A stretch of DNA of 64,000 bases, taken from positions 167,001 to 231,000 of the forward strand of contig JASJOG010000059.1 in NCBI GenBank assembly GCA_030142905.1, given 5' to 3'. Position 1 is the first letter of the stretch; the number at the start of each line of letters is the position of its first letter. This document shows, in pieces, positions 18,709 to 27,746 of the stretch. The position numbers and the translations under genes were made by a program. Origin of the DNA: Heliopora coerulea (Eukaryota; Cnidaria; Anthozoa; Scleralcyonacea; Helioporidae). The notes beneath the pieces are model-generated. The model was given only the letters and a program-made list of their open reading frames with translations, ran no database searches and was not told the DNA's origin.

Positions 18709-19929
18709 CTACAAATCTTTATTTACAATGTTTATCAATCCATCACTTATTACGAAAATATGATATATTACTTTTGCAGAAATAGCAGTTTTTGTAATTT
18801 CTAGCAATAATCCAGACTGTGTGTTTACTAATTTTTTACCAGTTCCATAAACAAAGTTATCATCTAATGTTCTCAAATACACACATAATGCAAATGAATC
18901 TTTATAAAATTTTTCAATACTCATGATTGCGTCACTATTTTCATATCCTCCGTGAAATATTCTAAATGCTTCTTCAAAAAATCTTTTTGGCATACCTTGA
19001 GAATATACACTATTTGGTACTCCTTCAACAGAGATTTTAACTTCTGTTATATTTGGATAAACAAATTGTTCACTATCTGTGACAGTTTTATTTCTTAATA
19101 ACAGCACAACTGCTTTCATACTCTTCCGCGGAATATTTATGGTTTCATTATGTAAAGTTGCATCTTTATCCCATTCTACAGTTTTCATCAAAGTTACATA
19201 ATTATATGATAATGATCTTCCTGTGGTGTAATTTGATAAAACATCAATTGCCAAATCTTGATTTTCAATTGTTTCATACTCCAATTCTAAATTTTCTAAA
19301 GTATATCCAGCAACACTTTGCCCGCTTTGTGCTTTCATAATTTCACTAGCTTTTGAGAAAGTTAAAACATATCGAAAATTGTTAACCATTCCATAAGGAA
19401 CATATAGTCCATGATCTGAAAGTATTTTTTCTAATTTTAAACACTGTTTTGTTCCAAAAATATCATACATTAATTTATCATAAGCTTTTTCAGCATCACC
19501 ACTTGTTGCTCCAGAGTCATCCTTTGAAATTAATTTTCTAAGATTTTCTCTACCAATACCATATTCAACCATATCATTTCTTTCAAACTCAGGTTTCCAC
19601 AAATCTTTGTAAACTTCTAATAAAGATTCTCCTGTATTATCATAAACAATTTCTCCAGCAAATTTAACAACTAATCTTTTCTTTAACAATTTTGATAAAT
19701 TATTTAAAAACCAGGATTTAGTATTTGCATTTTTAAAATTAAATAACAATTTTAATGAATCAGGAACAAGACACAAGTCTGGTTTCAATTTAGGAATATC
19801 TATGTAAAGTTCTTCTTCAGGATTTACTTTATTTGGATTCAAAGTTACAACATGTCTTGTTCTGTTTCCTTTAATTTCACTCATTTTTGATCTTTTATAT
19901 CCCGGGTATAATTCGTTTACTCTATTCAT
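18709..19929 (-). CDS. Probable double-jelly-roll major capsid protein
   Basis: This 406-residue intact frame is by content and position the best candidate for the Polinton major capsid protein. It is rich in beta-strand-like segments, with YIDIPKLKPD near the start and ITEVKISVEGVPNSVYSQGM in the C-terminal third. The C-terminus is hydrophobic (VIYHIFVISDGL). The pattern matches, to my recollection, a family common in cnidarian and mollusc Polintons and loosely annotated after the worm protein F54H12.2. It lies between integrase and ATPase on the same strand, as is usual for morphogenesis genes. No lesion was seen. The double-jelly-roll fold is inferred and not visible from motifs alone. Confidence 0.68.
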   Translation of the reverse strand: MNRVNELYPGYKRSKMSEIKGNRTRHVVTLNPNKVNPEEELYIDIPKLKPDLCLVPDSLKLLFNFKNANTKSWFLNNLSKLLKKRLVVKFAGEIVYDNTGESLLEVYKDLWKPEFERNDMVEYGIGRENLRKLISKDDSGATSGDAEKAYDKLMYDIFGTKQCLKLEKILSDHGLYVPYGMVNNFRYVLTFSKASEIMKAQSGQSVAGYTLENLELEYETIENQDLAIDVLSNYTTGRSLSYNYVTLMKTVEWDKDATLHNETINIPRKSMKAVVLLLRNKTVTDSEQFVYPNITEVKISVEGVPNSVYSQGMPKRFFEEAFRIFHGGYENSDAIMSIEKFYKDSFALCVYLRTLDDNFVYGTGKKLVNTQSGLLLEITKTAISAKVIYHIFVISDGLINIVNKDL

Positions 19930-19978
19930 TTTTTATTATATATAAAAAATTTTTTTAGGTTTTCTTTATTCATTTTCT

Positions 19979-20813
19979 TTATTTCACTTTTGGATATTTC
20001 CCAAATCTTTCTTTAAATTGTTCCAACAACTCATCCACAGCTTTTGTCATGTTTTTAGCATCTTTTCTGTAAACAGGAATGGAAAATGCATAACGACTTA
20101 GAATTTCAACAGCTGTCAGTATCCAATAATATCCTTTGTTCTGGTTTTTATGTTTTCCCATATCAACCAAGTCCATTTGTATTTGATAAGCTAAATCTTT
20201 TACAAATGTTCTTTGGAATTTATGTCTCCTAACAATTGGTTTGTATCTTGTAAAAGTATTTTGTGTCTCTAACCAGTTTTTTACTATTTTTCTGCTGACG
20301 TTTAATCCCTTTTCTTTTGCTTTTTGATAAAGTCTTTCTGCAGATTGATAACCTGTTTCTGGGTTGTAGTAAATGTCTCTCAATTCTTAGGCACGGAGGT
20401 CCAGTGTAGATAGCTTCGATAAAACAGCGGCGTTCTAGAGGTTATACACTATCTAAAATATAGAAAATAAGCTTCTCGACGTTTCGAGCGAAGGCCCTTC
20501 GTCCGGAGATTAGTAGCATGGAATTAGTAGCGTGCTACTAATTCCATGATTAAGATTACTATGATGCTAGCATGCTACTAATTCCATGATTAAGATTACC
20601 ATGCTACTAAGATTAGTAGCAGTGGAATTAGTGGCATGCTACTAATCTCCGGACGAAGGGCCTTCGCTCGAAACGTCGAGAAGCTTATTTTCTATATTTT
20701 AGATAGTGTATAACCTCTAGAACGCCGCTGTTTTCTCTCAGTTCTTGTTCAATAACAACTTCTTTATCACTCACTTTGTTCACGATCACTTCGTTCACAC
20801 GCTTCACTTTCAT
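19979..20813 (-). pseudogene. Retroviral-type integrase, split by a MITE and truncated
   Basis: The N-terminal codons lie at 20747-20813 (ATG at 20811-20813). After a foldback insertion the frame resumes at 20383 and runs to a stop at 19979. The visible part has an HTH-like zinc-free N-terminal region (YQSAERLYQKAKEKGLNV) and the start of the rve catalytic core, QMDLVDMGK, with the first catalytic Asp, then YYWILTAVEILSRYA. Translation ends soon after KYPKVK, before the second Asp and the Glu of the DDE triad, so the protein lacks most of its active site. The family resembles F54H12.3-like Polinton integrases. Upstream of the ATG there is no TTTAAG motif. Confidence 0.8.
20376..20746. mobile_element. 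Foldback MITE inserted in the integrase gene
   Basis: Inverted arms begin AAAACAGCGGCGTTCTAGAG at 20421 and end in its complement at 20734. Both arms include GCTTCTCGACGTTTCGAGCG and CTTCGTCCGGAGATTAGTAG, and are nearly identical over about 105 bp. The inner part contains repeats of CATGCTACTAATTCCATG. Near-duplicates TCTCTCAATTCTT (20376-20388) and TCTCTCAGTTCTT (20734-20746) flank it and look like the target duplication. The left end has about 30 extra bases not mirrored on the right. Similar GGGCCTTCGCTCGAAACGTC sequences are common in cnidarian genomes. Confidence 0.85.
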
Positions 20814-20834
20814 TTATTTTTATTAAAATAAACA

Positions 20835-22334
20835 ATGAATTCAAATAAACAAAAAATTGAAGAATTTGAAAGAAAATATTATGAAAAAAATTATGATTAT
20901 GTTATGAAAAATATTAAAGAAAATGTTGCTTTGGAGAAAAAATATTTTAAAAAAAATATCCATATGCAGACATGTCAAAATTTGATTTTGAAGCTGATTT
21001 TGATAAAAATGCTGTTTTTCAAGGTTATCATATTTGGTTTAAAAATTCAGACGGCGAAGCCGGCGCAAGCACCGTTTCAATAGATATAAATTCAGATACA
21101 TTTAAAAATGATCCAAATATGACAAAATATCTTTATGTTAATAAACCTGTTGAGCGCTTCCCAAAGATATGGAAATCCAATGGAACAATTCAAAATATAC
21201 CAGAATCCAATGTTCAATATGTGCAAGGATATCGTTTAACTGATAAATTTCCAGATCATTTGATATTAAATTATCCAATTGAAAATTTTAGGATTTATAT
21301 TAATAATAAAGATTATTCTTTATCCAAATTACCAAGATTGAATATAACCACAAATTATTGGATAGAAAATTGGAATGATAATGAAAGTTATTATAGAGTT
21401 TGTTTTTCAGTTTGTTGTGCTGCTTATTGCTGTGGAATTTCAATTCAACATTTAACGCCATCTGAAAATGTTTTTCCCGTTATAACGTCAGTTATGAGAT
21501 TTCATTTGTATTTTACTGTGAGAAGACTTTTAAGAAGAATGGATGGCGGAGAAATAATGTCAGACATTTCAAGAGAATTTTCCGCAAATAAATTTTATAG
21601 AAATAGTAAACATATTAGAAGAAAAATGATTTATAGACAAAAAGGTAAAGTTGTTTATCAATTATATCCAGATTCATACAAAAATGACTACAAAAGATAT
21701 ATTCCAATAAAAAAGCAATGGTTTCACAAAAATTGGAATTCAATATTTAAATCAATCTATTGAAGCATTTATTTACTCCATATTAGGAAGTCAGGCTAGA
21801 ACAAAGCAGTCTATTTTTAGTAACAGACCTAGTGCATTAGAAACTCAACAAGAATTTAGAAAAATTTTTGAAGATTCTGTAATAAATTATGACACGGCAA
21901 ACTGGATAAATAATATGAACGCTGCAATTTCAGCAACTAACGTAACTTTAAATGTTTGCCTAAGCCCGAGTACGTGGATATTGCCAAGTAGTTTAATAAT
22001 TTTAAAAAATCCAATTGCGGGCTATAATAATAAATTAAAAGTTTCTGATAAAAATATGGTTTTTGGAATTAAAAATTTAAATTATTATGGAGTTGAACAA
22101 CAACCTGTAAAAAAACAACACAACATAGAATTGAAAAAATTGGAAAAATTAGGAAGTAAACGACAGCAAATTAGCCAATCTAAAGATGAACAACAGCTAA
22201 AGACCACTAAAGTTACAAAAAACAGCAAAGCTGTTAATACCATCACAACGGTCACAGGTTCTACCGGCGATAATTTAATTGTTTTATCTTTATCAATAAT
22301 TGGTGGAATTTTATTATCAAAATATATATTATAA
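20835..22334 (+). pseudogene. Large Polinton protein with C-terminal TM segment, two frameshifts
   Basis: Three overlapping open frames (20835-21083, 20972-21763, 21915-22334) read as one gene of about 500 codons broken twice. The first break is at the A8 run near 20951 and the second between 21755 and 21790. The N-terminus is charged and helical. The middle has AVFQGYHIWFKNSDGEAGAS and the Cys-rich SYYRVCFSVCCAAYCCG. The C-terminus has a Lys/Gln-rich tail and a final hydrophobic segment, NLIVLSLSIIGGILLSKYIL, that looks like a tail anchor. It opens the plus-strand structural cluster, followed 8 bp later by the penton-like gene. I know it only as a recurring Polinton gene without assigned function; a virion-associated membrane protein is plausible. 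Confidence 0.6.
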
Positions 22335-22353
22335 AATAAAAATGACAATAGCC

Positions 22354-23523
22354 TTAACCCTATTTAACATGGCATATCGGTATGCCCTTATTTCACATGG
22401 GGGGGGGGGCTTTTTTGGCCCCCCTAATTATTTCGAGAACGGGAAATGGGAAATGCATGAAACTTTGGGATATACTAGAAAAATATATTACTAGTCAAAA
22501 AACATCAAAATATCTACAAAAAATTTTTTTCAAGTGTCTTTGCTGGGGGTCTGTTCAAGTCTATATGTGGAATTTTTCAATCCATTCATTACATACGTAG
22601 CTTGCGTGCTTTGTGCATACTGTTCTTTGACAGGATGGACAACAATGCTTAGATTTGCCAAGTTTGTTCTTTTGTTACTTGTAATGAGGCTTTCCCTTCA
22701 ACTGTTCGAAGCAGTAAAAGCATCTTATTCGATCACTTGGAGCTTCAAGTGCTGCTGGTTGTTCGACGTCCTGTCACTTGTTGTAACTTTTGTAACTTTT
22801 CACACCTTTTTCAATACCTCAGATAAGTAGGGTTTCTAATTTGTTTTACACTTCTTTCTATACATCAAAATATCAATAATGGTTCAACTAACACTTTCAT
22901 ACAAAAGGGAAGCTTTGAAGATTTGTATAAAAGAAACGTTTTGCCTGTGATTTGTATTCCACTAATTACTAACTACAGAATACTTGAAAGTAACTCATTG
23001 TGTTTACCCCCGAGACGGCATTTTCCAGTTGAAAAAGGCACACATAGAACTAAATTGAAGATGTAGTAATAAATAAGTGTGATAAAAAATCAAAAAAGAC
23101 ATCAATGTTTGAGAAAAACATTAGAATGTGTGAGTTCAAAAATTAACAGCCGGAATTGAATTTTACCCTCTGAAAAAAAATAAAAATGATGATTGTGCAT
23201 TCAAATTTGTCTTAGACCTAAGATGTAATTGGCAGGCAAAAAAAATTCAACATTATTGTCCAAAAAATCTAATCAGACGAAAATAAAACCAAAGATTGTA
23301 AAATCGCAAAAAGTGATTTTTCACCCCCCTGGCGACAAAAGTGGAATTACCCCCGGAAAACGTGAAAATTTTTAAAACTTCTTTATAGCAAAATAACCGC
23401 AATAAAAAAATATTATAAGTCACAAAATTTCAACCGAATTGGACAAGCGGTTCAAATTTTATGAAACAAAGTATAGGTGGGGGGGCCAAAAAAGCCCCCC
23501 CCCCCCATGTGAAATAGGGTTAA
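22354..23523 (-). mobile_element. piggyBac-type transposon relic nested in the Polinton
   Basis: TTAA at 22354-22357 and 23520-23523 flank inverted ends CCCTATTT(A/C)ACATGG, followed by a G-run and CTTTTTTGGCCCCCC on both sides. TTAA duplication and a CCC start are the hallmarks of piggyBac elements. On the minus strand at about 22790-22560 a relic of the transposase C-terminal Cys-rich domain is readable: RCFYCFEQ, then CCPSCQRTVC, then H and YVC, with one internal stop. The remainder of the transposase is gone. It lands a few codons into the penton-like gene. Confidence 0.88.
22560..22790 (-). pseudogene. piggyBac transposase C-terminal Cys-rich remnant
   Basis: Minus-strand translation shows a cross-brace-like arrangement CFYC ... 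CCPSC ... VCTKH ... YVC, characteristic of the end of piggyBac transposases, where it binds the terminal repeats. A TAA interrupts it between the first and second Cys pairs. The catalytic DDD core was not found in the remaining element. Confidence 0.7.
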
Positions 23524-24173
23524 AAATCTTCATCACAAAACGTGAAAACTCACAAAAAATAATTCCATTAGATGAATCAATTATATTAAATAATTGTCGA
23601 GAAATGTTTGTAAAATCAGTAAGTATTTTTTGGAATCATAATAATTTAGATAAAAATATTCATCATTATACTTATGATAATACAAAAATTGCATTCAAAG
23701 ATGGGCATTATACTTTTGATATTTTAAAAACTGAATTTGAAAATGTTGGTGCAATTGAACTAGAACAAATTGATTTTTCTAGAAAATGTACAATAAAATC
23801 AGATAAAATATTAAATTTACAAACACTCGGCCCGATAATTGGATATTTAGAGAATAAAGTTATACAAGCAAGTACGTTAACAGAGAGCAACAGCATAGTA
23901 AATATTAATAACAACTTGGAATATGTAAACATAAGCTGTAATATGATTAATAAAAGTAAAAATTTTGTAAATGGTAAAAGAAGTAATGTACTTATTCAAG
24001 TTCCAATAGAATCTGAACAAACATTAAAAGGTAGTGTTAGTAAAATTTATCCGCCCAAAGAAACAGGAGGAATTAAATGATCAAATGGTATTTATAATGA
24101 ATTAATATTCAAAGTAGAAGGAAATAATTTATCAACGGTGGTAAATGTTTTATTGGAAATTATTATTAAATAA

Positions 24174-26017
24174 ATGAGTTTATTCTATGGATATGAAAGT
24201 GAACATGAATCTTTAAAAACTAATGTAACAGGAAAACTTTCTACCACAGGAGGGGATATGATGGGAGATATTAACATGGGTTCGCACCATATAATAACAT
24301 CAGTTGATCCAACAGAAAACGCGCATTTGGTAAGAAAAAATATGTAGATGACAAAGTTTCAAGCAGTGGGGGAGGAAGGGGAAATTTTCTATCAAAAACA
24401 GGAGGTACAATGTCAGGAAATATCACCATGGGTAATAATAAAACTTCAACAACTGCAGACCCTACAGGCGATAAAGATTTGAGTCGGAAAAAATATGTAG
24501 ATTATCAAGATGCTAAAACGCGAAGCGCATGCTTATCAAGAACAGGAGGAACAATGTCAGGAAATATTATCATGAGAAATAATAAAATTACAACAACTGC
24601 AGATCCTACAGGTGATAAAGATCTGTGTCAGAAAAAATATGTTGATGGACAATTAAATTATTAACTTAACAAAAATGGCGGACATGTTACTGGTGATATA
24701 TATATGGCAGCAAATACACATATTCACAATGCTGGATCACCAACTGGACAGAATAATTTAGTAAATAAAGGATATGTTGATGGACAATCAAATTATAAAC
24801 TTAACAAAAATGGTGGAAATTTATCTGGTGACATTTCAACTGGACAATATCAAATTTCAACATCAAGAGATCCGGCTTTTAATAATAATTTATGCAGAAA
24901 ATTATATGTTGACACAAGAGATAATTTAAGAGTTTTGAAAGCCAGTGATACAATGACCGGCGATTTGAACATGCAAAATAATAATGTTTTATCTGTTTCA
25001 AATCCAACAAATGACAATCATCTGACAAGAAAAGCTTGGGTTTCGGGCGAATTGAATAATAAATTAGGATTATCTGGTGGAAACATGACGGGTGATATTA
25101 ATATGGGAAATCATAAAATAATTTCTACTTATCACCAACCAACACATGAAACACATATTGTAACAAGAAAATATGTAGATGAAAAATTTAATACATTTTG
25201 GTTTCAATTTTTTAAATTTTATACCGCAGTTTATGAAATAAAAAGCAATGTTTCATATATACTTTATGACAGTAACAATAACAAAATCAGAGCAGTTTAT
25301 AATCAAACAGAAACAGAAAATTTGGATGTAAATTTGGAAGCAACACACAGTCAAAACAATAGACCATTTTATAAAATTGATACAATGTACTTTAAGGATG
25401 AAAATGACTTTTTTGAAGTTCCAGTTAATATAAACACCCCATCCAATTCAAATTTAAAAGACCGTGTTCATATTTTTATAGTTTATGAAATGAAAAGACA
25501 ATATATTAAAAGAACAAATGATTTTACCACAATTTTTGGAAACTAGGGGAATAGTGGTGGAATTTAGAGAATGTTAGGATTACAAAATCTTGACAATGCT
25601 TCTACAAAAAGATTAATTGTTTATGGAGTAGGAAACGATTATTTAGAGATAAATCCAAATGTGTTTCCATTAAAGGCTGACCCTTCAGAATATAACAAGA
25701 TGAAATGTATTTCTGTTCATTATGATAGAGAAAAATATCCCTTAACAAACGATAATTCAAGAATTTTTTGTAATGAAAAATTAATTAAAAAATTTACATC
25801 TGCACAAGTTACAAGAGGTTTGTCAACATTAATTTTTGGGGTAAGTAATAAAACTGTAATAAATGATAGAGTAATAGATTGTTTTCAAGGTAAGATTGCA
25901 TTTATTGCCATACAATTACTTAAAAAAATGACAGAAAAAGAAATTTTAATAAATCATGTTGCAGTGTGTCAAAAATTTAGTGTAGATTTTGATGAATCTA
26001 TTATAAATAATTTGTAA
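24174..26017 (+). pseudogene. Tail-fibre-like receptor-binding protein with repeats, broken
   Basis: About 614 codons start at 24174. The protein is built of 35-40-residue repeats of the form GGTMSGNI-MGNNKI ... DPTGDKDL-RKKYVD, at least six copies between 24240 and 25190, as in phage-type fibre shafts. The C-terminal 260 residues are a non-repetitive head. Its last part (HYDREKYPL ... LIFGVSNK ... IDCFQGKIAFIAIQL) resembles a concanavalin/LamG-like lectin fold. Lesions: a frameshift in an A-run near 24337, a TAA at 24662-24664 where other repeats have Lys, and two in-frame TAGs (ending 25546 and near 25567). It presumably mediated attachment to host cells. It follows the penton-like gene directly. 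Confidence 0.78.
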
Positions 26018-26148
26018 AACAAAAATCTTCGATTTTTGAAAATTACAATTTTACTTAAACTTGTTTAAAATTTGTTTGTAGTAGATTGCAAGTTAATTTT
26101 AAGTAACTTGTAGTAAATTTTAAATAAAATTATAAAAAGGATAAATAA

Positions 26149-26595
26149 ATGAGTAAACAAACTGATAACAGCAAAGCTGCTAAAATAACAACAGTTGAAA
26201 AAACTGAAAAAGTAAAAGATCAAAGAAAAGTAGAATTAGGAAAAAGATTGGCAAAAATTTCAAGAGAAGCAAAAGAAAGAAAAGCAAGACAGCGAAGTGA
26301 AGCAGAAGCTGCTAGAGTAGAAAAAGAAGTAAAAAGTGAACAAAGAGAAATAACTGATTACATAGATTTCAGATATTTTATCGGAGGCGTGGGATTTGCT
26401 GTCGCACTTGGTGGATTATATTATTCACATAAAAGAGACAAAAGAGAAATCAGAGAAGAAAACAGCAGAGTGGATAAATTTAGAAAACCACAAAAAAGAA
26501 AACAATGTAAAAGAAGAAAAAAACAGCAAAGATGATAAATTTAAAAATACATTTAAAAAATGTTCTGTTCAAGGTTTTGAAAGTTTTGATTAACA
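26149..26595 (+). pseudogene. Basic single-TM protein with C-terminal frameshift
   Basis: The first frame (26149-26535) encodes a Lys/Glu/Arg-rich helical region, then a hydrophobic segment FIGGVGFAVALGGLYY at about residues 76-91, then a basic tail. A second overlapping frame runs from about 26396 to TAA near 26593 and gives a more ordinary C-terminus (KCSVQGFESFD), suggesting a one-base indel in the A-run near 26492. The start is preceded by GGATAAATAA. It is the first of three consecutive small membrane proteins; the family is unrecognised. Confidence 0.55.
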
Positions 26596-26637
26596 GCATA
26601 GCTGATAAATAAAAAAAAATTTTATGTATATAAATAA

Positions 26638-26871
26638 ATGACCGAAATGAATAGAAAAGAAGTGATGAATGAATTATATGATTCTACGCTAATTACAATG
26701 GGTGCTGTGGGTGTTGGAATGATAACAAGAAGAGCATTTAGTGATGGTTTAGCAACTCCAGCTGGTTTAGTGCCTACTTTAAAACTCGCAGCAACTGTAG
26801 GGCTATCAACACTTGGATTTAAATATGCTCAAGACAAAAAGTGGCGTCCTACAGATCCTTTCAAATCATAA
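26638..26871 (+). CDS. 77-residue membrane microprotein
   Basis: This is an intact small frame preceded by TATATAAATAA. It has two moderately hydrophobic stretches (LITMGAVGVGMIT and AGLVPTLKLAATVGLSTLGF) and a short basic C-terminus. The position between two other small membrane proteins suggests a virion or membrane component. Family unknown. Confidence 0.6.
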   Translation: MTEMNRKEVMNELYDSTLITMGAVGVGMITRRAFSDGLATPAGLVPTLKLAATVGLSTLGFKYAQDKKWRPTDPFKS

Positions 26872-26894
26872 AATAAAAAATTACATAAAAATAA

Positions 26895-27320
26895 ATGGAA
26901 ACAATAGCTGGAGGAATATTTAATGCATTTGCTTTTGCAGGCACTGGATTTTTATTTAGTAAACTTAATCATACTGGATATAAAAAAGAAATCAATCGTC
27001 ACAATGAAGCAATGGAAAAATTAGCAAGAGACAAAGAAAAATGGTATGAAGGACAAGTGGAAAAAAAAGAAAAGATTGAAAGATTAAGACAGCAATTATC
27101 AGATGCAAATGCAGATATAAATAAAACAAACATGCCTTTAAAAACTCTTGTGGAAATTAATAATCGTGTGAAAAGTTTAGAGCAAGAATATAACACTACA
27201 GCAAAAAATGAACCAAAATTGGAGGATTATTATAAACCTTCAGACAAAATGAAAGAATATCAAATGGTTCTTTTTTCAATCATGGGATTAGGTACTGGAT
27301 ATGTGTATAAATTTGTATAA
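26895..27320 (+). CDS. Membrane/coiled-coil Polinton protein
   Basis: This intact 141-residue protein has an N-terminal hydrophobic segment (AGGIFNAFAFAGTGFLFSKL), a long charged coiled-coil-like middle (KKEINRHNEAMEKLARDKEKW onward), and a C-terminal hydrophobic segment (VLFSIMGLGTGYVYKFV). Both termini could be membrane-embedded with the coil between them. A protein with this layout recurs in cnidarian Polintons to my recollection, without known function. The start follows CATAAAAATAA and is 23 bp after the previous gene. Confidence 0.65.
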   Translation: METIAGGIFNAFAFAGTGFLFSKLNHTGYKKEINRHNEAMEKLARDKEKWYEGQVEKKEKIERLRQQLSDANADINKTNMPLKTLVEINNRVKSLEQEYNTTAKNEPKLEDYYKPSDKMKEYQMVLFSIMGLGTGYVYKFV

Positions 27321-27375
27321 TTGTATAAATAAAATGTTAACATTTTATGAAACAAAATTAAGTTTTTAATTTTAT

Positions 27376-27404
27376 TTTAAGAAAAAAATTAATATATAAA
27401 TAAA
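27376..27404 (+). promoter_or_regulatory. Candidate early promoter before 27407
   Basis: TTTAAGAAAAAAA is followed 17 bp later by TATATAAATAAA, two bases before the ATG. This is the same bipartite arrangement as at 16428-16455. Confidence 0.55.
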
Positions 27405-27406
27405 AT

Positions 27407-27658
27407 ATGCAAAAGTTTATAAAAGGACAATTAAGCGAATCAAAAAATTTATTGGTTATTAATTTAAAAAATGGTGAAGAAAAAATTTATCCAAGTATTT
27501 ATAAAGCTTATAAAGAAATTAATATATTTCCTAAAAGTATAACAAATTCTATAGAAAAAATATCTTGGATTATTAAAAAAAATGTAAGCTTAGAGTTTGT
27601 ACATGTGAGAAATTATTTTATGTTAAATATATTCAATTTTGAAAAATCATATCTATGA
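27407..27658 (+). CDS. 83-residue protein, unknown
   Basis: This intact frame has its own TTTAAG-type promoter motif. The first half (LKNGEEKIYPSIYKAYKEI) vaguely recalls the short helix-turn modules of NUMOD-type DNA-binding proteins, but this is weak. The second half is Asn/Phe-rich. By promoter class it groups with the polymerase and the RING gene, suggesting an early or regulatory role. Confidence 0.45.
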   Translation: MQKFIKGQLSESKNLLVINLKNGEEKIYPSIYKAYKEINIFPKSITNSIEKISWIIKKNVSLEFVHVRNYFMLNIFNFEKSYL

Positions 27659-27709
27659 TAAATATGATTTTTTATTTTAAGAAATAAAATTGAGATTTAT
27701 AATTTTTCA

Positions 27710-27736
27710 TTTAAGAAAAAAAATACATATAATAAA
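27710..27736 (+). promoter_or_regulatory. Candidate early promoter of the DNA polymerase
   Basis: TTTAAGAAAAAAAA followed by CATATAATAAA lies 10 bp before the ATG at 27747. A second TTTAAG with a shorter A-run is at 27676-27681. The layout matches the copies at 16428 and 27376. Confidence 0.55.
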
Positions 27737-27746
27737 AGAGTGTAAG

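Larger units (their letters stand above)
22343..24173 (+). pseudogene. Probable penton/minor capsid protein, split by piggyBac
   Basis: The ATG (22343) and four codons precede a piggyBac-type element inserted at a TTAA. The frame resumes at 23524 and runs to an in-frame TGA (24078-24080), after which about 30 more codons stay open to TAA at 24173. The body has DGHYTFDILKTEF, then LQTLGPIIGYLEN, then VNINNNLEYVNISCNMI, the pattern of the single-jelly-roll minor capsid (penton) protein of Polintons as I know it. The gene abuts the fibre gene: its stop codon is directly followed by the ATG at 24174. The penton call is inferred from pattern and neighbours. Confidence 0.55.

Noticed and set aside
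22534..22830. 98-codon plus-strand frame inside the piggyBac relic
   Set aside because: Antisense to the recognisable transposase Cys-rich remnant.
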